This document shows positions 39,801 to 50,231 of a stretch of 64,000 nt of DNA, in pieces; position 1 is the first letter of the stretch; each line of letters starts with the position of its first letter. The notes beneath the pieces are model-generated. The model ran no database searches. It was not told the DNA's origin and saw only the letters and a list, made by a program, of their open reading frames with translations. The DNA comes from Corylus avellana (Eukaryota; Streptophyta; Magnoliopsida; Fagales; Betulaceae): contig NC_081543.1 of the NCBI RefSeq assembly GCF_901000735.1, positions 37,754,590 through 37,818,589 of the forward strand. The letters are read 5' to 3'. Made by a program: the position numbers and the translations under genes.

Positions 39801-40705
39801 ACAATGGAGAAGAAGATGGTCCACGGACTCCCCATCCCTTTTGCACATATAATACCAATTAACCACAATGACATGCCTCTTCCTAACATTGTTCATGATA
39901 AGAATCTTTCCTAAGACCGTCGACCAAGCAAAAAAAGCCACTCTCAATGGCACCTTGGTTTGCCAAAAACTCTTTCAAGGAAAAGGAATGTCACCATTAC
40001 AAACAAGGACCTTATAGAAGGAGCTAACAAAGAACAACCCTTTTTTAGAGGGGATCCACCAAAGCTGGTCTTCAGCTTCCAGTTTTGCTCTAACTGAGTA
40101 CAACAAATTAAAAAAAGAGGCAAAGACATCCACCTCCCAATCATGAACTGCTCTAACAAAGCTTAGATGCCCAAAATTAGTGCCATATGTTCAAATTTTT
40201 GCTCAAAATCCTAAGCCCTACAAGTATCTCTAACCCAGTTGATTTCTCCAATAAATAACTATTACATGGATTAAATCCAACTATTTTAGCAACTTTCAAT
40301 TACTCCAAATCGAACACTACAGCAAGCTTCTTCCTTCAATTTTAGGTCACATCTCAACAACATGAAAGAAATAGGCACAACTCACTTGCCAGAACCAAAT
40401 CCAACATTGAAATTCACAGCCAAATCAAACCAACAACCCAAAAATTAAACAAACCCATCCAACCCCATAAACCTTAGTATTCCCACTAAATCAAAACAAC
40501 ACAAGCTCTATATATACATATACACCTACATATATATGGAGAGATAGATAGAGAGAGGACTTACTGTGACGGGGGCGTCGACCCTTTGAACGTTGCTCTC
40601 TTCGACGAGGATTTCCATGGCTTTGAGGCAGAGGGCCTTCACCTCCGACTCCTTAAGAGGCTCGCACTTCTTCAGCTGCTCTATTTGCCTGTCTAGGTCT
40701 GACAT
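33872..40705 (-). CDS. PPX2: protein phosphatase 4 catalytic subunit (PPX)
   Basis: Serine/threonine phosphatase of the PPP family; PP4/PPX acts in nucleus and plastid-associated pools with regulatory subunits such as PSY2L/PP4R2. Eight exons, 40705-40565, 38296-38144, 37011-36949, 36843-36758, 35038-34963, 34891-34623, 34542-34464 and 33922-33872, give 305 residues, the exact family length. Metal and catalytic motifs are present: GDIHG (50-54), GDFVDRG (78-84), RGNHE (109-113), then FSVHGGLSP and [11 protein letters not shown]. The C-terminus ends KKPAPDYFL, the methylated-leucine tail typical of PP4. The N-terminus [17 protein letters not shown] separates it from PP2A and PP6. All introns are GT-AG. 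Introns are large and house a LINE fragment, a solo LTR and a hAT-like element. Numbering as PPX1 or PPX2 is an inference from neighbouring genes. Confidence 0.96.
35444..36108. mobile_element. possible hAT-like non-autonomous element in PPX intron 4
   Basis: The left end gggcttgcttggtagcatgt and the reverse complement of the right end (accaccttgtgcatgtttat) are loosely similar. AT-rich arms with aaaacacactttt/aaaaacac text flank a GC-rich core (35715-35800) of ccacccc/gggtggc units. No target duplication was confirmed. Confidence 0.45.
36349..36547 (+). mobile_element. solo LTR of a TRIM-type retrotransposon in PPX intron 4
   Basis: The 199-bp sequence begins tgtaacatcctggtcccata and ends aggttgttaca, the TG...CA ends of an LTR. 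It is flanked by a perfect 5-bp target duplication, tttat, at 36344-36348 and 36548-36552. It is clearly related to the LTRs at 51965 and 52675 in the TAF6 intron (shared phrases such as gggtggtttataaa versus gggtggattataaa). Confidence 0.92.
39397..40166 (-). mobile_element. 5'-truncated LINE (L1-type) fragment in PPX intron 1
   Basis: On the minus strand the fragment encodes the C-terminal part of a reverse transcriptase polyprotein, including the zf-RVT region ([15 protein letters not shown], then [16 protein letters not shown]). A frameshift near 39950 splits it, and the first cysteine of the zinc motif is lost. The element ends in an A-tail (tttttttt on the plus strand at 39397). It is flanked by the 8-bp duplication atgcccaa at 39389-39396 and 40167-40174. 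It is inactive, and in the same orientation as PPX. Confidence 0.9.
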
Positions 40706-41541
40706 CTCTCTCTCTCACGCTGAACCCTCTTCTTCCTCAGACCTAGAGAGCACGCCGATTTGGCCTTTGGCCCCCTCTCTCTCTCTCTTTCCCTCCCTCT
40801 ATCTATCTATCTCTCGCTCTCTGTGAATCTGCCACTTTTTTTAGTAATATACTACTGTGGTTCACTTCCTTCATTATGTGGCCTCGATTGTGTTCGCGAG
40901 GTTTTTGCAATGGTGCCCCTTTATTTTGGTGTAATTGCGTTGTACCATTGTGTATTGTTGTCCTTTTTGGTTTTTAGCCCGTTTTAGTTTTAAAATTCTA
41001 ATCATTCTTTCCTTACATAAGCATGCTGGGCTGTATACAAACACAAATTCAAATAAACATAAAAAAGAGGGGTTGGTCTACGAAGTGACTGAAAGAGATT
41101 TTTTCTTACTACATTGTCTTGTTATACCACATAACTACATAAGCACTTTTGTTGCACCAATAGAATGAGAGCATCAATTGGTTTCATTTGTCTTTTTATG
41201 TTGCCCTATTCTTTCACGGAATTGAGTGCTAAAAGAATGTGCCCCTAAAGAAAAATTAAGTTAAAAGAGAATTTGCATTAGCCTTATTCATTTGTCATTT
41301 TACACTATAAGATTTAGATTGGACTCCCAAAACTATCTCACATTTACTTGTTTATCTTTATCTTTGGAGTAAAAAAAAAAAGAGCTTCTCCATACATTGT
41401 CTTATTCATAGAATATTCATGGTGAGCAGCAACCAACGAGCACAACAGGGTTGGGGCAAGCCGCAACAAGAAGCAACGAGTGAGGTAGCAAGCTTGAAAG
41501 AAGCCTTACTTGCAATTGAGAAAGAAAATAGAAAAAAATAA

Positions 41542-42043
41542 GGGTAACTTGACTTTAGACCCTTGAATTATTACGCGATTTAACAAGTCTTTAACTTTCA
41601 ATTGCAGTTAATTTGAACTCTTCCGTTAGATTTAGCCGTTAACTTTTAACGGCAACACCCAAAACGACAAATATCCCTGATTTTCCTTTTTTTTAAAAAA
41701 AAAAAAAAAATGTAAGTCAAGCTAGACCCACGCGGGTCTCTGGCCAAGACCTAGCGTGGGTCATGGCCAGACCCGCGTGGGTCTGGCCTAACCCACGGGT
41801 CTCAAGGCCAGAATCCTCTTATTCCTTCTTTTCTTTTTCTTTTTTTTGAATTAAGGGTAAATTTGAAATTTTATAAAAAGTCACGGGTATAAACATTATT
41901 GTCCCACTTTTAACGTTATAAATTTGGCGAAGGTGTTCAAATTGATTGTAATTGAAAGTTGATGGGTTCAAATTTAGAGGTTTAGAAGTTTGAGGACTTA
42001 TCAAATCGCCTGATAATTCAGGGGTGTAAAGTAAAATTATCCC
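41542..42043. mobile_element. Mutator-like non-autonomous element, 502 bp, 9-bp TSD
   Basis: The terminal inverted repeats start gggtaacttgactttagacc and (right, reverse complement) gggataattttactttacac; pairing extends about 100 bp. A perfect 9-bp duplication aaaaaataa flanks it (41533-41541 and 42044-42052), the hallmark size for Mutator-type insertion. The core at 41725-41810 is GC-rich, with repeated ggtctggcc/acccgcgtgggt text. Confidence 0.88.
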
Positions 42044-42235
42044 AAAAAATAATATCATAGAGAGAGAGTATCGGTGAAAACCAAACAAAATTGGCATGCA
42101 CAAATTATATGATTGAAGTGGGCTTGAAACAGGCTGAGTGCATTTATAATTTGTCAATTAAAAATATATTTGTAAGTTTAATGTTTGATATGGTGTTAGG
42201 CTGTTAGCCTAAGCTATTTAAGTCAATGTATTTTG

Positions 42236-42979
42236 AAAAAAATAGCAAACCCTAGCCCCCTTTCAGTGCGATCCATTTTTCCTTGTTTTTGTTTTAGATT
42301 TTGTTTAAATTCCAGCAGCAGCGCCCAACCTCCTCCACCGCTTTGGCCGTCTACTCCACCTTGCCGTTCGTTTTACTTCTTGATCTTTTGGCTTTGTCCG
42401 TTTTTGCAAGGGTTCTTAGATCGATTTTTTTCCGAAGCATATCTATGTTTTTGCCGTTTGTCCAAGTCCTATATGCGTCATTACAACTTTTTCCCTAGCA
42501 CCAATGAGTGCTGTAGACAACAGACGTTTTCCTTTCGGTTGGCACGTGACGGTTGTGGTTTGAACGCACCGGAGCGTGGATCGCGTGAATCTCACATGCT
42601 TTTGTGTGAGCTTACCATTGCTTTTTTTTTTTTTTTTTTTTTTTGCTTTTGCTTTTGCTTTTACTTTTGAGTTGATGACGGATAATTTTCGGTGTGAGGA
42701 CTTATCTCTCATGACCAGTTAAGGGATATGATCTACCTATGTCTTAGACTTAGTCTGCCAAGAGCAAATCTATGTCATAAATGAAGTTTGTACATGGGTA
42801 AGATTGAAGGTCATAAATACGATTTGATTGCAAGATTTTTCGATGTATACTTTGTAAGTGCATAGCTTTTGCCTATGTTTTTAAGAGTTTTATGCTCTGT
42901 GATGTGAGAGTTTTATGCTCTGAATCTTTTATAGAATGAGAAGAGATTTACCTAGGAAAAAAAAAAAAAAAAAAAAGGT
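42236..42979 (+). mobile_element. LINE-mobilised retroposed insertion with poly-A tail
   Basis: The insertion ends in a run of about 20 A (up to 42978). It is bracketed by a 14-bp duplication, gtcaatgtattttg at 42222-42235 and gtccatgtattttg at 42980-42993 (13 of 14 equal). It starts with aaaccctagcccccttt-like text resembling a 5' UTR. It may be a short non-autonomous LINE derivative or a processed pseudogene; no protein is recognisable. Confidence 0.75.
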
Positions 42980-43281
42980 CCATGTATTTTGCATATTCTT
43001 CAACACTCTAAACCCACGTATGATGAACATGCATATTGAATTTGATTTCTATCGGAGTAAATATATGTCTAGACACAATTTTCATCATACGACGAAAGCT
43101 ATGCAATTTATAATATTATCTAATTGACAAAGTTTCTTGACATATTATTAGAGGGAATATTAAACAATAAATAATGCTAACAATCACACTTATATTTCAT
43201 TGAATTGGTGTGGTAATACATAAATTTAGGGCAATTAAATGCTTGACAAAAATGATAGCTTTTTACTACACTTTTATTTTA

Positions 43282-43967
43282 GGGTAAAGTCCACATACTC
43301 TTCTCAAACTACCTCTCAGTTTACAATGTCCCCCAAAACTTTCAATTGTGACAATGTTCCCCAAAACTATTAAAAACTGTCAATGCCCCCTAAAGCTCGC
43401 AAAAAGATAAAAATGTCCATATATATTTCTCAATAAGACAAAGATACTCCTATAAATTCAAAAAATAAAAAATATATATATATTTTTTAAAGGAAAATTT
43501 TAATTTTAAAAGAATGATTTTTTTTTAAAAAAAATTTTAAACGAATTTTTTTAAAAGATTTTTTTTTAAACGGAATTTTTTTGTTTGTTTTAGAAAATGA
43601 AAATTTTTAATTTCTTAAACGAAAATTGTTATTTTTTTTTTAAAACGGAAAAAATTATTTTAAAAATTATTAAAAAATTCCAATTTTTATAACAAAAAAA
43701 AAAAAATCGATTTTAAAAAAAAATATTTTTCTTATAATTTTTTTTTTTTCAAATTTTAAATTTACCACCCTTTGGATTTTTATTTTTTTATTTTTAGGTT
43801 TTTTTAGAAGTTCTAGTACTTTTACTTTTTTTTTACTAAGGGTAGTTTCGTTATTGGGGGAACATTGACAATTTTTTGTAGTTTAGGGAGTGACATTGTT
43901 ACAATTGAAAGTTTGATGGACATTGTCAATTAGGTGATAATTTGAGAGGAGTATGTTGATTTTTCCC
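43282..43967. mobile_element. Mutator-like non-autonomous element, 686 bp
   Basis: The ends gggtaaagtccacatactct and (right, reverse complement) gggaaaaatcaacatactcc begin long imperfect inverted repeats. These include shared aactttcaattgtgacaatg (right copy gtaacaatg). The flanks tttatttta and tttattgta agree at 8 of 9 positions, consistent with an aged 9-bp duplication. The interior is low-complexity A/T. Confidence 0.8.
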
Positions 43968-44692
43968 TTTATTGTATTATTATTTCACTTTATTGATATA
44001 GTAATACTAATTAGCTGTTCTTAAAAAATAATAATTGATAGACACATTGACACTGCTAGGTCAATATGGTTAGATAATAGTAGAATAATAATATGATTTT
44101 TCACATTACTCCGGAAAAAAAAATCATTGAAAGAATAGAGAGATAAAACAAAGAAGAGTAATACTATACTCAACACATTTTTTTATACATTTATACACTA
44201 TGATGACATGATAAGGTCGAACCATCATTGTATTATTATTATTTTTCTTCTTCTTTTTAATAGTGTTACTATTTACACCAATTTCATATTAAACGAGGTT
44301 GCATATTTTGAGTGATTTTTTTTGTCACCCTTCACAACGGACTGATTGGAACAACCACGTCAACATTATTAAATATTAAATAAAGATAAATGATTGATGT
44401 CAATAATTTATTTATTTATTTTTTATATTCTTTTACAAATTTAATAAACTAACAATTAAATTTATAGAGTCCATTATTTACTTATATAGGATTTACAAAT
44501 ATAATGATTAATTTATAAGATAAAATGAAAAAAAGAAGAAGAAAAAAACCAATCATTAATGTTAAGAAAAAATGTGGTGCATAAGGTTCCTCGACTCCCA
44601 CATAAGATGGGACTAGGAAACGACATCGTGGTGAAAGAATTATTCCAACTTGGTTTATTTTTTTTTCGTAATTCTTTTTTCAACTTGGTTTC

Positions 44693-44700
44693 TATATAAT
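44693..44700 (+). promoter_or_regulatory. putative TATA box of the SYP5 gene
   Basis: The sequence tatataat lies about 160 bases before the inferred 5' UTR donor at 44855. It is a sequence match only. Confidence 0.5.
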
Positions 44701-46537
44701 AGTTTTGCAGACGACAACGGAGGCGGACAAACAGTGGCGGTTGTGGTTGGTTCCGTACGTTACCTCCTATTCCAAATTCGACACATTCCGAATACGTCGT
44801 TTCGATCACCGTCAAATTCAATTATCTCTCCCTTAGGATTCGTTTTCCCCAACAGGTATTTCTATTTCTGCTAATTCCCTTTCAATTCCATTCGATCCCA
44901 AACCTCATTCCGACACGATCGTGTATTTCCCGCTTGCTTAACTCATTCACGAGCTGCGTTAGCCTAAAATTTGTCGTTTTTATAGTATTATACAAGTGAA
45001 TTCTGTTTCAACTTTTTAAGTTTTCGATCGAGATTGGCTGTTCAATGTGGTTGGTTGAGAAGTATGCAATTTGTAGTGTTTAATTATGGGTTTTCTCATG
45101 CTCTAGTTTATGAATCAGTAATTTTGGATGTTGGGGTAGAATAGCTTCTGGGTTTTCTGTTATTAGGGGGGAATCTATGATATTATTTCTATTATTAGAC
45201 ATTGAACTAGGAAACCCTTGAAATAAAATGTTTATTCATAATTCAATGAATATTTAAATAGTTGGGTATGTTTTGATTTGATTTAAGCCTCCTCTCCCTT
45301 GCCTTATCTTGAATTTTAGCTTCATTTTATTTTATTTATTATTTTTTATTTTTGTGTTGGGGAGAGGGGGGATGTTGTATGGATTCAATTCATGTAGCTC
45401 ATCCTAGGTGATTTGTATGTTGGCTTATAGGAGTTTGGATTAAGGCTTAGTTGAGCTGAGACCTCATTTTGCAAACAAGAGCTGTACTTGTATCATGCGG
45501 GGATATGTTTTCTTTTGTCAAATTTTATTGCAATTTGTTTGCGTAGTCAAGCTATTGGGTGTCTGCCCCCGAAATTATCAAGTGGGGTAGCGTAGCTGGT
45601 GTTAGTGAGATGGCTTTGGCTTGTTTCTTGGCTGCTTAGGCTTTTACGGTGATAAGTTTACCAATAGTTTAATTCTGTTAAACTGTTGGTAGACTGAATT
45701 AACAGAATTAAACTGTTGGTAAATTCGGACCCTAGGGGTAACTCAATCGACAATCACGACACGACACATGAAGCGGGAGTCATTAGATTAAATCTCTCAT
45801 TCTTCCTCCCCTTGGGACCAAAAAAATTATAAAAAAAAGTTTCCAACTGTTTAATTAGTTAATTCTGAAGGAATGGGTAGTGTCGTTGATGTATGCATGC
45901 AGCGTTCTGCTAGAGTATAAATTATTTCATCTCTTACTTCTTTTTGTAAAAAGAACAGTCAGTAATGGTTTTATGAATTTAAATTAATATGCATCTTCTT
46001 GAAAAGTTCTTTGGTTCTAGGCTGCTTGCAGAAGGTGGTCCTACGAGACTACTTCTTAGTTGGTGATGATTTTTTTTATTTTTTTGATAATAATCGAGTC
46101 AAATCGACACATATGGTTAGTTGGTGATGATTTAATAACTAGTAGACACTGGTTGGATGCCTATGTGATTGTATTTACTCATTACTAGCTATAGATAGCC
46201 ATGCAGGTAATGATAGCCTGTAAAATACCTTATATGGGCCTTTATGGGTCTTAGGCTGACCAGCTTCTGTAAGATCCGTCAAAGGTTTATTAACCTAAAC
46301 GTTTAGGTCTCATGCATATTTTACTATTATCCTTCTACTTCCTGTGTCCATGCCCAAGCTTATATTTATTTTGATTATATTTTCATCATTTTGTTCAATG
46401 ACTTAATGTTAATAAGAAGGCTTTATTTATTGTGTGTTATTATCAGTGCTGAAGTTCTTTTATCATGAATTTGTGGAAGGATATTATCGTTGATTGAATT
46501 GCATACTGATTAATTTCTCCTGTATCTTTCAGGGTCA
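44701..46537 (+). other. SYP5 5' UTR with leader intron
   Basis: A leader exon probably ends at 44854 (ccaacag before gtattt). The acceptor at 46531-46532 opens the exon carrying the ATG at 46538. The leader intron is about 1.7 kb, AT/T-rich, and may hold a degraded tRNA-derived SINE near 45722-45835 (gggtaactcaatcgacaatc followed by agattaaatctc and an A-run). The start of transcription is inferred. Confidence 0.55.
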
Positions 46538-48771
46538 ATGGCATCTTCTGCAGACTCATGGATGAAGGAATTTAATGAAGCATTAAAACTTGCTGATGAT
46601 ATCAATGGCATGATTTCTGAACGGAGTTCATTGCCTACATCAGGACCAGATGCTCAGCGTCATGCATCTGCTATACGAAGAAAGATCACAATATTAGGGA
46701 CTAGACTTGATAGCTTACAGTCCCTTTTGTCGAAGCTTCCTGGAAAGCAGCCCATGTAAGTCTTTTTAGTTAAACTGCACTAACGTTTTAAGAAAAGGAG
46801 CTGCGATCACCTCAGAATAGATTTAAGACTAGAAATGTTGTCTTTCCATGCTTTCCTTATTTGATGATCTATTGTTTTCATTATTCTTACGATCATAATG
46901 TTTCTATTTTACTCCAGTTTTCTGTTACAATAATGTGCCATTGTTTTGCTTATATTGCCATGAGGAAGGTGTCTATGTTAATTGTTATGGCTGTTGGTGA
47001 TTAATATAATCCTCTTGCAATGAGAAGTTTGTTATACGGTAGCACATCTTATATTGCTATACATTTTATTTCACTCTAACTGGTCATTTATCTGCGTAAA
47101 AATCTCACCTTGTATATTCTGGGCACTGGAATTTGTGGTGATGGGAAAGTTCATGACTTAACTACTAGCTGGCATGCTCTAATATAACAGTCAAATGCTG
47201 GTTGGATTGTGAACTAGAAAAAGAGCTAAGGGGAAATTGGAAGGGGTTGGTTGAAATGTCTGGTTTTTTCTTTGTTAATTTTCATATTATCCTTCTTCTA
47301 TTAACACCAGCAGTATCTATCCCGTATAATTAAATTTCATATTATTCAATCCACGGTGTGTTCTCACAATAACTTTGAGGTTTCTGATTTCAGCCTATAG
47401 AAGTAAGAAAATTATTATGTTAATATCTTGCTGGTACACCTGTTCACTGATGGAGTGAGAGTTACATTTATCTTTGATCAAGTTGGCAATATTTTCTTTT
47501 CAGTTGCGTGAATTGACGTTCTGAAGAAACTTTATAGTTTTTTTTTTTATTTTTTTTTATTTTTATTTTTATTTTTTTATTTTTTTAATTTTTATTATTA
47601 TTATTTTTTTATCCAAAGTTTATTGATATGCTTGTTGTGATACTCAGATTAGAGAAAGAGATGAATCGTCGCAAGGACATGCTTGCAAATTTGAGATCAA
47701 AGGTTAACCAGATGGCGTCAACATTGAACATGTCAAACTTTGCTAACAGGGACAGCTTGCTTGGCCCGGAAATAAAGCAAGCTGATGCCATGAGCAGAGC
47801 AGCTGGCTTGGACAACTCTGGCCATGTTGGTCTTCAACGGCAAATTATGAGAGGCAAGTTGCTAATCACTTTATTGACAATAATACTTTTCCTTGTTATA
47901 TTGTATGGCTTATGTTTTTGCAATATGAATCCTTATGTGGCATGCTCTTTGAAACAGAGCAAGATGAAGGTCTTGAGAAGTTGGAGGAGACTGTAGTAAG
48001 TACAAAACATATTGCATTGGCAGTCAACGAAGAACTTGACCTACATACTAGGCTGATCGTATGTGTTTTCTCCCACCCTTTTCATTCATTTAGTTACTTA
48101 CCTTTCCTTTTTAAAATGTTTGACTCCCATCTAAAATTAAATACTTAGTGATATTGACAAGTGCTGTGAATATCAACTCTTCTATTGTGCAGGATGACTT
48201 GGACCAACATGTGGATGTTACGGACTCCAGGTTACGGGTAATACACTCGCTACTACTTTTTAACTAGCACCAATAACTCATAGTTTAGCAGGTGATGTCA
48301 TTGCAAAATGCACAATACCAACAAGAAAAAGAAGAAGGAAGAAAGCAACTTAAAAATTCTCACATTGTATCACCTAAATTTTCCTTAAAAGTAGGTAAGA
48401 TTTGGTTTCTTGGAACAAATGTTTCAAAAATGTCATTTCCTTTTTCAATTCCTCCCTTCTTTCTGTCCATACACAAACATTACTCTCTCCCAGGGTTCTA
48501 TTGTAGAAAGTAAACCAAATAGGGTGTAGATGTGCATTAACTAGTTAATCTGATTTTAATCTCCCTCTCTCTCTCTCTATTCTTTAATGGTTGAAATTTA
48601 ATTATGTTTCTTATGTGGTCTTTGCTATGGTAAAAACAGCGGGTTCAGAAGCATTTGGCGGTTTTGAATAAGCGCACCAAGGGAGGTTGCTCATGCATGT
48701 GCATGCTCCTGTCGGTTATTGGGATCGTGGTTCTGGTTGCTGTCATATGGTTGTTGATCAAATATTTGTAA
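46538..48771 (+). CDS. SYP51: Qc-SNARE syntaxin of the SYP51/SYP52 type
   Basis: SYP5 proteins act in SNARE complexes at the trans-Golgi network, prevacuolar compartment and vacuole. Five coding exons, 46538-46755, 47648-47853, 47958-48058, 48193-48237 and 48640-48771, give 233 residues, matching the family. The N-terminal helical domain starts MASSADSWMKEFNEALKLAD and continues EKEMNRRKDMLANLRSK and NMSNFANRDSLLGPEI. The SNARE motif runs from about EQDEGLEKLEETV to RRVQKHLAVLNKR. The protein ends in a tail anchor (MCMLLSVIGIVVLVAVIWLL, then IKYL) preceded by Cys residues GGCSCMC. Intron 2 of the coding part needs a GC donor (AGAG-gcaagt, 47854-47855). The zero-layer position carries His171 (codon CAT at 48044-48046), where syntaxins usually have Gln. 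SYP51 versus SYP52 cannot be decided. Confidence 0.95.
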
Positions 48772-50231
48772 TTCCAACAATGGCAAAACACCGCGCCATC
48801 TTTCTCTTCGTATGTGTTTGTTGGTGTGAATTGGTTTTTCATTGTTTCATGTTATCGTTCTAACAATGTGTCGGGCTTTCTTGTCTTCTTTTGGTGCTTT
48901 GTTTGTGAGACGGACTTGCTGAGGGGGTGTTAAGATAATTTGTAAATCACATTTGTAATCGGCATATTAATATATAAATATTTATCTTCTCTTCTATCTA
49001 TTTTGCAATGTGAAAAGAGAAATAAGTTATTGGCTTGCCAGACTTCTTGTTCTCTTGCCAACTCTTATGGCGAGCTCTTCCATTGTCTAACCTTCTACGT
49101 ATAAAATGTGTTCATGAGAATCTTATATATCTTGCAATATGCATGGGAATGGTTTTGATCAAGAATATTTCGAGAAAGAGCTGATCTTATTGGATTTTCC
49201 TTATGTCTTTCCACATAATTCTAGTACAAGTAGGGCCGGGCAAAACTTGCTCGATATCCGCTCGATCTAAGGTTACTTAGTTGACCTAAGCTATCTAATC
49301 GGCTCCCACGGCTTGGGGTCAGTAATAGGTTTTTGAAATTAAATTGGGTTGTGTTGGAATTTCAACTCTTCAAGCAGATCTCCACCACACAATTCTCCAA
49401 AATAATGTTGTTCCTAACATCTCTTCCCCTATGATTTTCTTACCGACAAATTCTCAGCGACCATCACGATCACAATTTTGCCCTGACAATGTTCCATTGG
49501 TACAACCAGCACTTCTTGCTCACATCCTTTAGGGTCCAAGCCTAGTTGAACCTTCCAAAGTCGTTGATTTTGGTCTTCGGAGCCAAAGGAATGAGCTCGT
49601 CAATTGTATTTTATCTCATGGTCTACAGAGTTTGTCACTTAGGCATCATGGACCATGCCGTCATTGAGCTACATATGTACCGTCAAATTATCCCAAAAAT
49701 CAAATCTAACGTTAAACCCGAATTTCGAGCCAATCCAAAATTTTGAGCCATGCACAAATTTGAATGCAATTAATCTAAACTCATAATCCATTCGGAATAT
49801 ATATATATATATATATTAGATGAAGAGAAAGAGAAAAGACAAAAAGGCTCTGGCCTAATATGCCTTGGGCCAATAGCGGGCTGGGTTCGTTTATGTTGGG
49901 CTGAGACTCCTGGAGATGAGCTAATGCTTCAATTTCCAAGGCCCATAAAACAAGCCCAGCAAACCTTCCACTAGTGACGTGACAACCATGGATTTTCTTC
50001 TTCACCTTCACCGGCACTTGTCTCCCGTTTCCTACAATTAACCCTAAAATCAGAAATTTTACCCTCCGGTTTTCAGGTACTAATATTTTCAAATTCCTCT
50101 TTTTGTTAATCTTATATACGTATTTGAGTTGGAACTTTTGAATGCGTAATAGCTTTACGGAAGCTTTGTACGGAGGTTTCTGGTGCAAGTAGTAGATCAT
50201 TGAAGTGTACATAATCGAACTATATATAAAG
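48772..50231. other. SYP5 3' UTR, unexplained stretch, TAF6 5' region
   Basis: The SYP5 3' UTR probably ends near 48990. The stretch from about 49230 to 49760 is less AT-rich and has two neighbouring open pieces (around 49344-49529 and 49546-49750) that look like a degraded coding sequence, but I cannot name it. A short (TA)n run lies at 49799-49815. The TAF6 leader begins around 50040, perhaps with a donor at ttcag-gtacta (50077), but its splicing is unclear. Confidence 0.5.

Larger units (their letters stand above)
40706..44640. other. transposon-rich spacer between divergent PPX and SYP5
   Basis: A CT-rich microsatellite with PPX promoter sequence occupies 40706-40840. The rest holds two long-TIR elements (41542-42043 and 43282-43967), one retroposed insertion (42236-42979) and AT-rich filler. 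The open frames at 42233-42670 lie inside the retroposed insertion and match no protein I know. Confidence 0.65.

Noticed and set aside
42233..42670. 145-residue open frame as a gene
   Set aside because: It lies in a poly-A-tailed insertion with target duplication, is rich in Phe/Cys, ends in a poly-T run and matches no family I know.
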